Source: an uncultured Oscillospiraceae bacterium (GTDB lineage: Bacteria > Bacillota > Clostridia > Oscillospirales > Ruminococcaceae). Taken from it: a DNA stretch of 64,000 nt. A model generated the notes under the pieces. The model ran no database searches. It saw only the letters and a program-made list of their open reading frames with translations, and had not been told where the DNA came from. Positions 1-8,214 of the stretch are shown here, piece by piece (position 1 is the first letter of the stretch; each line of letters opens with the position of its first letter). The DNA is taken from contig CAKTCT010000005.1 of NCBI GenBank assembly GCA_934539585.1, positions 1 through 64,000 on the forward strand, written 5' to 3'. A program made the translations under genes and the position numbers.

Positions 1-35
1 CTTCTCGCTGGCGCGGTTATCGTTTGTGCGTTTTT

Positions 36-219
36 GCAGGACTGCGTCCTGCGGGGAACCCCTTGATAGGGTTCCCCACGGTCGGACAGCCCACCGGGCT
101 GTCCGACCTCCCTTCCTGATCTTATGGATCAGTAGGGAGTTTCGCGCTCTGCGGAGCGCGACCAAAGGCTCTGCCTTTGGAATCTGCCAGCCTTTTGAAA
201 AAGGCTGGACCGAAAACTT
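36..219 (+). repeat. Hairpin-array intergenic repeat, copy A
   Basis: This stretch is a chain of six small hairpins that recurs at 16524-16710 (same strand) and, partly, at 16238-16423 (opposite strand). In order they are GCAGGAC/GTCCTGC, GGGGAACCC/GGGTTCCCC, a 12-bp stem at 81-92/96-107, an 8-bp stem at 142-149/154-161, an 8-bp stem at 162-169/173-180, and CCAGCCTT/AAGGCTGG near the end. The third to fifth stems differ in sequence from copy B but stay paired. It lies downstream of the convergent zinc-ribbon gene. I see no reading frame with a ribosome site. The rest of the gap (1-35 and 220-339) holds further inverted repeats, including GTCGCCGCG pairing with CGCGGCGAC, and no gene. Confidence 0.85.
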
Positions 220-339
220 GGTTTACGCACGCTGCGGAACCTACCCCACGGGCCGCTCAAATCGTCGCCGCGCAGCCTGTCGCGCGGCTAATGAAACTTG
301 ACGCGAGGTAGGAGGCCGCGGCGACATGGCTGCGGCGAA

Positions 340-1086
340 TTAAAGTTTCGCGCCGCAGGAGGGGCAGAACTTGCCGTCAGGGCCGACCTTCTCGCCGCAG
401 GCGGGGCAGGTGCGGTCCGCAGCAGGAGCGGGTTCCGCGGCCGGAGCAGCGGGCGCTTCCGGAGCAGCAGGCGCAGCAGACTCAACCGGCGCAGCAGTCT
501 CTACGGGAGCAGCAGGAGCAACGGGAGCGGCAGGTGCCACAGGAGCCACCGGCTGCTGGGGCGCTGCGGGCTGCTGGGGAGCGCCGGTGTTCCAGCGGGG
601 AGCGCCGGTATTCCACTGGCCGCCGTTGTTCACGGGAGGCACGGGAGCCGCGGGCTTTTTCATCTTGGGCATCTTCTCGGGATTGCTCACGAAAAAGACC
701 AGCAGGCCCAGGCCGACCCACAGCGCCGTGACGAACAGGGTGGACAGGTTAAAGTAGTGGTTGTACCGGTACACCAGCTGCCGCAGGAAGCTGATGAACT
801 GCAAGGCCGCGTAGGCCCAGCATCCGGCGGCCAGCATCTGATCCTTGCGGTTGGCCAGGGTCAGCACCATGCCGACGATCATGGTGTAGTAGAAAATGGT
901 GTGGAACAGGCCGATAAAGTCGCTGATGATGATCCAGCCTACCCACTGGTTCAGAAGCCAGAAGAAAAGCTGAAGTCCCAGGGAGGCAAAAAGAATGACC
1001 ACGTCCAGAGAGAGCAGCTTTTTCAGGATGCTGTTCTTTTCCAGGCCGTTTTTCAGTTCTTTTGCAACATTGGCGTATGCGTTCAT
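340..1086 (-). CDS. Membrane protein with C-terminal zinc ribbon
   Basis: The predicted protein has 248 residues. About four hydrophobic segments fill the first 135 residues. A long Ala/Pro-rich linker with repeated APVAPAAP-like units follows, and the protein ends in a zinc ribbon of two Cys-x2-Cys pairs (CPACG, CPSCG). The start is the internal ATG at 1086 rather than an upstream in-frame ATG, because AGGAGG sits eight bases before it and forms part of the longer reading. Such proteins are common in Clostridia and no reaction is known. The zinc ribbon could mediate protein contacts. It is monocistronic with its own promoter, and its neighbours give no functional clue. Confidence 0.85.
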   Translation of the reverse strand: MNAYANVAKELKNGLEKNSILKKLLSLDVVILFASLGLQLFFWLLNQWVGWIIISDFIGLFHTIFYYTMIVGMVLTLANRKDQMLAAGCWAYAALQFISFLRQLVYRYNHYFNLSTLFVTALWVGLGLLVFFVSNPEKMPKMKKPAAPVPPVNNGGQWNTGAPRWNTGAPQQPAAPQQPVAPVAPAAPVAPAAPVETAAPVESAAPAAPEAPAAPAAEPAPAADRTCPACGEKVGPDGKFCPSCGAKL

Positions 1087-1142
1087 CGAAGATCCCTCCT
1101 GCATATTTCCCGGCCGGAGACGTCCGGCGGGTCGTTATTTTC

Positions 1143-1171
1143 ATTTTACGACATTTCCCGCCGGATTGCAA
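1143..1171 (-). promoter_or_regulatory. Promoter of the zinc-ribbon membrane protein
   Basis: On the minus strand TTGCAA (1171-1166) is followed by a 17-base spacer and TAAAAT (1148-1143). The start codon is about 50 bases downstream, and a small hairpin (GCCGGA/TCCGGC) lies in the leader. Confidence 0.6.
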
Positions 1172-1188
1172 GTAAAATCTTCCGAAAA

Positions 1189-3192
1189 TCAGGCTTCTGA
1201 GCCGCCGTTTCCGGAGGGGCCGCCCTGGGGCTGTCCGGACCCCGAGGGTTTCTCCGGAGGCTGGCCGCCGGAGTTGCCGCCGAAGGGGTTCTTACCGCCC
1301 ATTCCGCCGCCGAATCCGCCCATGCCGCCCATGCCGCTGCTGCCGTAGATCAGGCTGTCCAGGGTCACGGTCTGGGAGGTTCCCCAGGCGTTGATGGTGT
1401 AGCTTTCGCCCACGGCCATCTCCGGGCAGCTGACGACCACGCAGGTGTAGGCTTTGTCCGGGGTGTACTCCGCCAGGAGGTTCCCGGCGGAATCGGTGAC
1501 GGAGATGGTCTCCGTGGAAGCGGCGGAGTTGGTCAGCAGGATGCTGCCCTGGGTGGAATCGGAGCCGAAGTTCTGGGCCATACCCGAGTAGCCCGCCGCA
1601 ATGACCACGCCGCCGGTGATGGTAGCCGTGCCGTCATAGTCCAGGGCGGAATCGCCGTCGCTGGTGGGGCCGCTGACGTAGATCACGCCGCCGGAGACCG
1701 TCAGGTCGCCGTTGGAGTCCAGCCCGTCCCCGGAGGCGTTGATGCGAATGGTCCCGCCGGAGATGTTGATGGAGCAGCTGGAGAAACCGGTCATGCCGCC
1801 GAAGTCAAAGCCGCCCTCCGGCATGTCGGGCATGGAGCCGTCCTGGCCCTGGGGAAGCTCCGGAACAGAGCCGTCGTCCCCCTGGGGCGGTTCCGGCATG
1901 GAGCCGCCGCTCCACTCCGGGGGCTCCGGCATATCGCCGGAAGCGTCGGTCCCGTCGGGAAGGGCCGGGGGTTCGCCCTGGTCCCCGGACTGGCCGTTAT
2001 TCTGGGGCGGGGTCATGCCGCCGAATCCGCCGAAGTTTCCGAAGCCGGAGGAGGAGCCGTCAGCGGCGTTGATGCCGTCGTCGCTGGAGGTGACGTCAAT
2101 GTCCCCGCCGGAGATGTTGACCACGGCCCCCTCGATGCCCTCGTAGCACTGGGAGATGACGATGGTTCCGGCGGAAATGTCCACGGTCTCATCGGCGTGG
2201 ACGCCGTCGTCGCCGGTGGAGATGGCAAAGGTCCCGCCGGTGATGGTCACGGTCCCGTTGGAGTGGACCGCGTCGTCGCAGCAGTCCAGGGCGTACTCGC
2301 CGCTGGAAATGACCACGCTGCTCCCGGCCTTCAGGCCCTTGGCGCTGGCGTCGTCGGCCAGGGTCCCGCCGCTGCCGCCGCCGGAAAGGACGGTGCAGCT
2401 GCCGCCGGACATGGTCAGGACCGTTTCGGCCTGGATGCCGTCTTCCCCGGAGGTCAGGTTCAGGGTGGAGTCGGTGACGGTGACGAAGCCCAGGCTCCCG
2501 TCGCTGTCGTTGGTGGACCGGAGGGCGTCGCCGCCTGCGGTGATCGTCAGGACGGCGTCAGTGACGGTGCAGGAGTCCTTGCCGGTGACGCCGTGGTTCA
2601 CGGCGGTGACGGTGACATGGGCGGACCGGATTTCCAGGGCGTCCTTGCAGGTGACGCCGTTTTTATAGCTGCCGTTGACCGTCAGGCTGCCGGTGCCGGA
2701 GATGGTCAGGTCCACTTTGGAGTAAAGGCAGGCGTTGGGCTCCTCGTCGGCGGAAGAAGAAAGGCTGTCGTCAAAGGTGTAGGTTTCGCCATCGGTGAGG
2801 ACGTTTTCCGTGCCCTCCTTGAGATCAATGGTAACGGAGCCCGCCTTGTATACATACACCGGGCTGCCGTAGGAGCAGGTGACGGAGGCGTTCTCCAGGG
2901 AAAGGGTCACGTCCTCCCCGGGAGCGTTGATCAGGATGCGCCCCTCGGAAAGGGTCCCGCTGACCGTATAAACGCCGCCTTTGGTAATGGTGACAACGCC
3001 GCCCTCCGCCTCCGCGCCGCTGCCGGAGACTTTTGCGGTCTCCCCGGAAAGGGTGATGGCCGCGGAGGCCTCCACAAAGACCGAGGTCCCGGAAGAAGCG
3101 CCGCTCCCCGCCGTGGAGGTGCAGCCGGATAAGGGGGCCGCCAGCAGCAGCCCGCAAAGCAGTAAGGTAAACGCCCAGGTTTTCTTTTTCAT
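1189..3192 (-). CDS. Beta-helix carbohydrate-binding lipoprotein (Cthe_2159-like)
   Basis: The protein has 667 residues and begins with a lipoprotein signal peptide ending in the lipobox LSGC. The body is a run of short repeats of the type SxGxVTITGGTF and DDGVHADETV, which form a parallel beta-helix in the Cthe_2159 carbohydrate-binding family. The helix is interrupted around residues 390-470 by a low-complexity stretch with repeated MPEPP/PQG units, and the C-terminus is Gly/Met-rich. The start at 3192 is chosen for AAAGGAGG just upstream and for the signal peptide. It diverges from the VTC gene and shares its operator region, so it probably belongs to the same regulon. Known members bind acidic polysaccharides and calcium; a surface location is inferred. 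Confidence 0.85.
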   Translation of the reverse strand: MKKKTWAFTLLLCGLLLAAPLSGCTSTAGSGASSGTSVFVEASAAITLSGETAKVSGSGAEAEGGVVTITKGGVYTVSGTLSEGRILINAPGEDVTLSLENASVTCSYGSPVYVYKAGSVTIDLKEGTENVLTDGETYTFDDSLSSSADEEPNACLYSKVDLTISGTGSLTVNGSYKNGVTCKDALEIRSAHVTVTAVNHGVTGKDSCTVTDAVLTITAGGDALRSTNDSDGSLGFVTVTDSTLNLTSGEDGIQAETVLTMSGGSCTVLSGGGSGGTLADDASAKGLKAGSSVVISSGEYALDCCDDAVHSNGTVTITGGTFAISTGDDGVHADETVDISAGTIVISQCYEGIEGAVVNISGGDIDVTSSDDGINAADGSSSGFGNFGGFGGMTPPQNNGQSGDQGEPPALPDGTDASGDMPEPPEWSGGSMPEPPQGDDGSVPELPQGQDGSMPDMPEGGFDFGGMTGFSSCSINISGGTIRINASGDGLDSNGDLTVSGGVIYVSGPTSDGDSALDYDGTATITGGVVIAAGYSGMAQNFGSDSTQGSILLTNSAASTETISVTDSAGNLLAEYTPDKAYTCVVVSCPEMAVGESYTINAWGTSQTVTLDSLIYGSSGMGGMGGFGGGMGGKNPFGGNSGGQPPEKPSGSGQPQGGPSGNGGSEA

Positions 3193-3223
3193 CAATTCAT
3201 TCCTCCTTTGAGGTGATGGCCAC

Positions 3224-3305
3224 ATTGTACAGCGGCAACCTAAAGGCTGCCTAAAGGGAAATTGGAATTTTTCTTTAGGTTCCCTTTAAGTTGGCCCGGT
3301 ATAAT
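3224..3305. promoter_or_regulatory. Divergent promoters with paired OmpR-type direct repeats
   Basis: The plus-strand promoter has TATAAT at 3300-3305. The minus-strand promoter has TACAAT at 3229-3224. Each is preceded by two copies of a CTTTAGG-like heptamer spaced 11 bases apart. On the minus strand the pair is CCTTTAGG-CAG-CCTTTAGG (3257-3239), and on the plus strand it is TTTAGG/TTTAAG (3274-3279, 3285-3290). In both, the promoter-proximal repeat ends nine bases before the -10 box and covers the -35 position, where no good hexamer is seen. This matches activation by an OmpR/PhoB-family regulator. The nearest candidate is the response regulator starting at about 4756. Confidence 0.75.
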
Positions 3306-3327
3306 AGCAGCCAAAGGAGAGAACCAC

Positions 3328-4056
3328 ATGGCAAACCCTATTCAGTACAGCTTTCAGCGGTACGAATTGAAGTACCTGCTGACCCCGGAGCAGTACGCCG
3401 CCCTGCTGCCCCTTTTGGAGCCCTGGGTCGTTCCCGACACCTACGGGCGGTACTCTATTTCCAGCATCTATTATGATACCCCGGACTGGCGGCTGATCCG
3501 GGCTTCTATTGAAAAGCCCAGCTATAAAGAAAAGCTCCGGGTCCGGAGTTATGGCGTTCCCGGGCCGGGGGGAACGGTGTTCGTGGAGCTGAAAAAGAAG
3601 GTCTCCGGCATCGTTTACAAGCGCCGGATCGCTGCGGCGGCGGAGCTGGCCGGGCCCTTTCTCCAGGGCGGGGACCTCCCCGGGGGAGACGGGCAGATTG
3701 CCAGAGAGATCCGCTGGTTCCAGCAAGTCTGGCAGACGGAGCCCCGGGTCTTTATCGGCTACGACCGCCTGGCCTTTGCCGGAGCGGAGGATTCCCAGGT
3801 CCGCATCACCTTCGACACCAACATCCGCTGGCGCACCACCGGACTGGACCTCCGTCTGGGGGACTCCGGCGCGCCTCTGATCACCACCGGTGAGATTCTC
3901 ATGGAGGTCAAGGTTCCCGGAGCCTGTCCGTTGTGGCTCTGCCGGGCCCTTACGGAGGTCCGGGCCGCTCCCACTTCATTTTCCAAGTACGGCGCATGTT
4001 ACCGCCGCTTTCTTCTTCCGAAATTTCAAAGAAACGAGGCGCTTTTTCATGCTTGA
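3328..4056 (+). CDS. VTC-domain polyphosphate polymerase-like protein
   Basis: The protein has 242 residues and is essentially a single VTC domain. The basic tunnel residues of this family are recognisable: RYELKYLL near the start, YKEKLRVRSYG, VELKKKVSGIVYKRR, the glutamate in LMEVK, and a terminal SKYG. In yeast the VTC4 domain makes polyphosphate from ATP. Bacterial members usually sit next to DUF4956 proteins, as here, and their product is unproven. The start at 3328 follows AAAGGAG. Its 3' end overlaps the DUF4956 gene by eight bases, which suggests translational coupling. Confidence 0.9.
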   Translation: MANPIQYSFQRYELKYLLTPEQYAALLPLLEPWVVPDTYGRYSISSIYYDTPDWRLIRASIEKPSYKEKLRVRSYGVPGPGGTVFVELKKKVSGIVYKRRIAAAAELAGPFLQGGDLPGGDGQIAREIRWFQQVWQTEPRVFIGYDRLAFAGAEDSQVRITFDTNIRWRTTGLDLRLGDSGAPLITTGEILMEVKVPGACPLWLCRALTEVRAAPTSFSKYGACYRRFLLPKFQRNEALFHA

Positions 4057-4711
4057 TTCCATCATCGGCACCCAGATTACCCTTTCCATTTTCGGTATCT
4101 GCACAGCGGTTTCCCTGATTTTGGGCGTAGCCACGGCTCTGGTCGGCATGTTCCGCTCCAAGTGTACCCAAAGCTTTGCCGTTGCTTTGGCGATTCTTCC
4201 GGCAGTGGTTCAGGTGGTCATCATGCTGGTCAACGGCAATGTGGGGGCAGGGGTGGCGGTAGCCGGGGCCTTTAGCCTGGTCCGGTTCCGCTCTGCACCG
4301 GGGACCGCCCGGGAGATCGCCGTGATCTTCCTGGCCATGGCCATCGGGCTGGCTACGGGAATGGGCTACGTGGTTTTGGCGGTCCTGTTCTTTCTGGTGG
4401 CAGGGGGGCTGTTGCTCCTGCTCACCCTTTTGAATTTCGGGGGAAGTGACCCGGCGGAGCGGGTCCTGCGGATCACCATCCCGGAAAATCTGGATTACGA
4501 CGGTCTTTTTGACGACCTTTTTGCCAAGTACGTCCGGAGCTTTTCCCTGGAAAAGGTGAAGACCACCAACATGGGCACCCTTTATGAGCTTCAATACCGG
4601 ATCGTCCTCAAGAATGACCGGGTCCCCAAGGCGTTTTTTGACGAGCTTCGGTGCCGCAACGGCAACCTGAACATCGTGTGCAGCCGGGAATCCTCCGGGG
4701 AGGCGCTTTGA
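4049..4711 (+). CDS. DUF4956 family membrane protein
   Basis: The protein has 220 residues. Three to four membrane helices occupy roughly residues 10-135, and a soluble alpha/beta C-terminal domain follows. This is the DUF4956 layout, regularly paired with VTC-domain proteins. The start ATG at 4049 lies inside the end of the VTC gene. The two proteins probably form a membrane complex, perhaps with polymer synthesis on the cytoplasmic face and export through DUF4956. That role is inference from co-occurrence. Confidence 0.85.
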   Translation: MLDSIIGTQITLSIFGICTAVSLILGVATALVGMFRSKCTQSFAVALAILPAVVQVVIMLVNGNVGAGVAVAGAFSLVRFRSAPGTAREIAVIFLAMAIGLATGMGYVVLAVLFFLVAGGLLLLLTLLNFGGSDPAERVLRITIPENLDYDGLFDDLFAKYVRSFSLEKVKTTNMGTLYELQYRIVLKNDRVPKAFFDELRCRNGNLNIVCSRESSGEAL

Positions 4712-4715
4712 CCCG

Positions 4716-4744
4716 TTGCGTTTCCGGGAAATTTCTTTTATAAT
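4716..4744 (+). promoter_or_regulatory. Promoter of the two-component genes
   Basis: TTGCGT at 4716-4721, a 17-base spacer and a perfect TATAAT at 4739-4744. The expected transcription start (about 4750-4752) falls on or just before the start codon, so the mRNA is likely leaderless or nearly so. Confidence 0.7.
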
Positions 4745-4755
4745 AAGCGTGGGTG

Positions 4756-5439
4756 ATGAAGATGCGCTTGCTGATTGCAGAGGACGAGGCCGACCTGGCC
4801 GAAGCCCTGACCGTGTTTTTTGAGAAGAACCACTTTTCCGTGGACGCCGTGGGAGACGGTTTTTCCGCCTACGAGTACGCCTCCGCCGGGGAGTATGACG
4901 CCATTATCCTGGACGTGATGATGCCCAAAATGAACGGCGTAGACGTCCTTCGGAAGCTCCGGGAGGAGGGGGTCCGGACCCCGGTGATGATGCTCACCGC
5001 CAAGGCGGAGAAGGACGACCGCATCACCGGCTTCAACTCCGGGGCCGACGACTACCTCCCCAAGCCCTTTGAGCCCGACGAGCTCATCTGCCGGGTCCGG
5101 GCCATGCTCCGCCGGGGCGGGGAGTATAAGCCCTCGGCCCTGACCTTCGGGGACGTGACGCTGGACCCCGGCTCCGGGGTGCTGTCCTGCGGGAAGAAGT
5201 CCGTGCGGCTCAGCGGCCGGGAGTTCCAGGTCATGGAGCTGTTCCTCCGCTCCCCCAAGGTGGTGTTCTCCGCCGACCGGATCATGGAGCGCATCTGGGG
5301 CTGGGACAGCGACGCAGAGATCAACGTCATCTGGGTCCACATCTCCAATCTGCGGAAGAAGCTGAAGTCCATCGGCTCCCGGGTGTCCATCTGCGCCAAC
5401 CGGGGCCTTGGCTACGCCCTGGAGGCCGTCGATGATTAA
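4756..5439 (+). CDS. OmpR-family response regulator
   Basis: A 227-residue DNA-binding response regulator. The receiver domain carries the acidic pocket (AEDEAD), the phospho-acceptor aspartate in LDVMMP and the lysine in LPKPFEPDE. The C-terminal half is an OmpR/PhoB winged helix ending in RGLGYAL. Three close start choices exist (GTG 4753, ATG 4756, ATG 4762), and none has a Shine-Dalgarno. Because the promoter lies directly upstream, a leaderless start at 4753 or 4756 is plausible. It overlaps the kinase gene by eight bases. Its likely targets are the repeat pairs at 3239-3290. Confidence 0.9.
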   Translation: MKMRLLIAEDEADLAEALTVFFEKNHFSVDAVGDGFSAYEYASAGEYDAIILDVMMPKMNGVDVLRKLREEGVRTPVMMLTAKAEKDDRITGFNSGADDYLPKPFEPDELICRVRAMLRRGGEYKPSALTFGDVTLDPGSGVLSCGKKSVRLSGREFQVMELFLRSPKVVFSADRIMERIWGWDSDAEINVIWVHISNLRKKLKSIGSRVSICANRGLGYALEAVDD

Positions 5440-6661
5440 GGAGCTCCGGAAAAAATTCATCCGCATCGCCATGATCTCCATTACCCTGGTCATGGTTATC
5501 TTCTGCGCCACGGTCAACGGGGCCAACTACCTCTCCGTGGAATCGGAGCTGACCCAGATGCTGGACATGATCTGCCAGAACCAGGGGAACCTTCCGCCGC
5601 TGCCGCCAGGGGGCTTTCCCGGGGGCAAGCCCGACGGCCCCTTTAACGTGGAGACTCTTTACTCCACCCGGTATTTCGTCCTCCGCTACACCGACAGCGG
5701 AGACCTGGTCCAGGCGGACCTGAGCCGCATTGCCGCCGTCACCGAGGACGACGCCGCCGACTACGTCGCCGTGGCCCGGAAGCACGGGGAGGGGTACGGC
5801 TATACCTCCGGATACAAATATTACGTCCAGAGCGAGGGGAACGGCCGGTGGATGGCGGTGTTCCTGGACTGCCACCAGGAGTCCCGGTGGTGCCTGACCC
5901 TGGGAATTCTGTCCCTTTCGGCCATGGCGGTGTGCATTTTGCTGGTCTATATCAGCGTGGTGCTGTTTTCCCGCAAGGCCGTGGACCCGGTGGTCCGCAG
6001 CGTGGAGCGGCAGCGGCAGTTCATCACCGACGCCAGCCACGAGCTGAAGACCCCCATCACCGTCATCGCCACCAGCCTGAAGGTCCAGGAGATGGAGACC
6101 GGCCGCCAGAAGTGGATCGAAAAGGCCCAGGCCCAGACCGAAAAGCTCCGGGACCTGGTCAATTCCCTGGTGACTCTTTCCCGGATGGACGAGGAGGAGT
6201 CCCCGCTTCACCCGGAAAAGTTCCCCATCAGCGACGCACTGACCGAGGCGGCGGAATCCTTCCGGGACTTTGCCGCCTCCCGGGGGCATTCGCTGGAGCT
6301 GTCCGTTGTGCCGGACCTGACCTACTGCGGCGATGAGTACGCCATCCGGCAGCTGGTTTCCATTTTGCTGGATAATGCGGTAAAATACGCCGTTTCGGGA
6401 TCCGCCATCCGCTTTTCGCTGGAAAAGGGCCGCCGGGGCGTGGTGATTCGAACGGAAAACCGCTGCGACGGTCTGGACCCCGGGGAGCTGCCCCGGCTCT
6501 TCGACCGGTTTTACCGGGTGGACAAGTCCCGGAACGCCGGGACCGGCGGCTTTGGCATCGGACTTTCCATTGCCCGGTGCATCGCCGAGGGGCATAAGGG
6601 CTCCATCCGGGCGGAGATGGCAGACGGGTCCACCGTGCGGTTTGTTGCGGAGTTGAAATAG
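5432..6661 (+). CDS. Sensor histidine kinase
   Basis: A 409-residue membrane kinase. A first transmembrane helix lies at about residues 8-32, a Pro/Gly-containing extracellular region of about 115 residues follows, and a second helix lies near residues 150-178. The H-box is FITDASHELKTPITVI, the N-box LLDNAVKYAV and the G-box GGFGIGLSIA. GGAGG six bases before the ATG supports the start at 5432, inside the end of the regulator gene. The ligand is unknown. From its neighbours it probably senses a cell-envelope or polysaccharide state. Confidence 0.92.
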   Translation: MIKELRKKFIRIAMISITLVMVIFCATVNGANYLSVESELTQMLDMICQNQGNLPPLPPGGFPGGKPDGPFNVETLYSTRYFVLRYTDSGDLVQADLSRIAAVTEDDAADYVAVARKHGEGYGYTSGYKYYVQSEGNGRWMAVFLDCHQESRWCLTLGILSLSAMAVCILLVYISVVLFSRKAVDPVVRSVERQRQFITDASHELKTPITVIATSLKVQEMETGRQKWIEKAQAQTEKLRDLVNSLVTLSRMDEEESPLHPEKFPISDALTEAAESFRDFAASRGHSLELSVVPDLTYCGDEYAIRQLVSILLDNAVKYAVSGSAIRFSLEKGRRGVVIRTENRCDGLDPGELPRLFDRFYRVDKSRNAGTGGFGIGLSIARCIAEGHKGSIRAEMADGSTVRFVAELK

Positions 6662-6677
6662 GGGTTATCCTTCTGAA

Positions 6678-6726
6678 AAACGCGCTCCTTTCCGTGCCTT
6701 TTTGGGTGCGGGAAAGGGGCGCGTTT
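6678..6726 (-). terminator. Rho-independent terminator reading on the minus strand
   Basis: AAACGCGCTCCTTTCC (6678-6693) pairs with GGAAAGGGGCGCGTTT (6711-6726). On the minus strand the stem is followed by five T residues, while on the plus strand no T-run follows. It therefore best stops transcription coming leftward out of the 6.7-8.2 kb island, although no clear gene lies there. Confidence 0.6.
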
Positions 6727-6729
6727 GGT

Positions 6730-8163
6730 ATAGGTAGGGTCATGTCAGGGGACGGCGGCTCCTGCGGCTTTTGGAAGGAGGGAGACGGGGATTTGCTCCG
6801 CTGCAAAAAACATTTCGACCCGGAAAAACGTTTCGCAGCTTTGTTAACAGATGTGGATACTTTTATAACCGTTCGTTTCTGTCGGGGGACAGGGGCGAGC
6901 GGTTTTTTGCGGGGGCGGGGGAATTTGCCGTTCGGCAAGGGCGCTCCGGGGGACGAGGGGGGTTCCAGTGGGGGCAGAAGCGGCTGATCGATTCCTGCGG
7001 GACGCGAAAGTTCCTGGGGTCAGCGATTCGGGGCGTGAAATGCGGCGCCGGGAAATTTCAGGCCGGACGGATGGCGCAGCGCTTTGAGGCCAGCTTTCGG
7101 TGGGACGGTATGTGGGTCGCTCTGGATGGGCGGATTCTGGCGGGACGGTGGGAGTTGAGACAAAACGGCCTTGCTGGAAATTGGGACAGGGAGCGGGTGA
7201 AAAAGCGTTGGTTGAAAGAAATCAGCGGGTTTGGGGAAATCCGGGCTGGAGGCACGGCACAGGAGGGGCTGACAGTGTTTCTGGGCGGGAAAGGGGACAT
7301 AAGGCAGGCGGTATTTTGGTGTCGGCAGGCTTTGAACGGGGTTCTGGCGGTGTGTAGAGAGTGGTCTGGACGGACGGTTTCGGCGGGGGTGACGCAAAAA
7401 AGTTTTTGCCGGAAATGGAGAATGAAAAGAGCGCGGACGGAGAGGAAACAGAATAGGCGCGGTCATTCTTGGCGGGTGGAATGTGGGGCTTGAGGAATTG
7501 GGTGCGTCTGTGTTGAACGGGGGGCAGGCTGGCAGCGCTTCCGGGAAATACAGAGTGTGCAGGGGCATTTTAGGACATCGGCAGGGGGGACCCAGCGGGG
7601 CCGAACGGAAAAGGAAGCGTTGGGTGGAAAAGGCGCCGGAGGGGTATCGTGCCGGGTGCGGGGCGGTTGGAGGGGCTGCATGGAGTGCTTGGGAGGGGCT
7701 GGCGGCGTCTGGGATGAGAGGAGGTGGGGGCGAGGTTTCGGCGGGGGTTGGCGAGGGATTAGTACAGAGATTCCTGCCGGGTGAAATGTGGGCTTTGGGG
7801 AGTAGGATTTGTCAATGCTTGGTGGGGGTCAGGCCCCAGAGCCGGCAGATTTCTGGGGGAAAGGCGGGCTGGGGAATGTGTGGCGGAGAGAGGCGTTTTT
7901 GGCGGAAGAATTGGACGATTGGCGCAGTGCTTTGGAGCGACCGGCGCGGAAAGCGGCTGGCGGAGTTTAAAGCGAATGGGTCTTTGCGGGAAAGGGAAAT
8001 CGGAAACGGGACGGGCGGATGCAGGAGGCGGCGACGGGTTCTGGCGATGGTTCGGACGGGAGGAATGTCGTGCCGGGGTGTGGGCGGTTGGAGGGGCGGC
8101 GGTGGCTTGGGCGAGAGGAAACGGGGGCGGGGGGCAGTGCGGGTTCAGCGGATTCCGGGCATG
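6730..8163. other. Gene-poor island with strong G-over-C skew and degenerate internal repeats
   Basis: About 1.4 kb in which the plus strand is very rich in G and poor in C. Long open frames exist on both strands, but they arise from the skew: plus-strand translations are dominated by Gly, Arg and Trp, minus-strand ones by Pro, Ser and His, and none has a good ribosome site or a recognisable domain. Imperfect repeats occur. A segment reading TCGTGCCGGG..GGCGGTTGGAGGGGC is at about 7647 and 8068. GGCGCAGYGCTTTG is at about 7072 and 7920. TTTCGGCGGGGGT is at about 7378 and 7737. Motifs like GGGTGRAATGTGGG occur several times. I assign no gene. Confidence 0.5.
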
Positions 8164-8198
8164 AAAAAGTCCTTGCCCGGAGGATGATGGGCAAGGAC
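8164..8198 (-). terminator. Terminator of the lacI-family gene
   Basis: GTCCTTGCCC (8169-8178) and GGGCAAGGAC (8189-8198) form a perfect 10-bp stem. Reading on the minus strand it is followed by TTTTT. It lies 16 bases past the repressor stop codon. Confidence 0.9.
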
Positions 8199-8214
8199 GG
8201 GAGGTTGGGCGGCG

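Noticed and set aside
26..301. Short frames across repeat copies A and B (also 16508-16777), giving similar peptides
   Set aside because: The peptide similarity (TASCGEPLDRVPHG) follows from the shared repeat DNA. The conserved property is base pairing, and stems change without regard to codons.
6771..7493. A 240-codon open frame on the plus strand in the G-rich island
   Set aside because: It begins at TTG, has no separate ribosome site, is full of Trp, Arg and Gly as expected from G-rich DNA, and overlaps equally long frames on the other strand. No domain is recognisable.
7020..7568. A 182-codon Pro/Ser-rich frame on the minus strand
   Set aside because: Its amino acids mirror the C-rich strand. 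It has no signal peptide, repeat or domain, and no good start.
7483..8187. A 234-codon open frame following the previous one
   Set aside because: Same composition bias and no ribosome site. It also runs through the lacI terminator hairpin.
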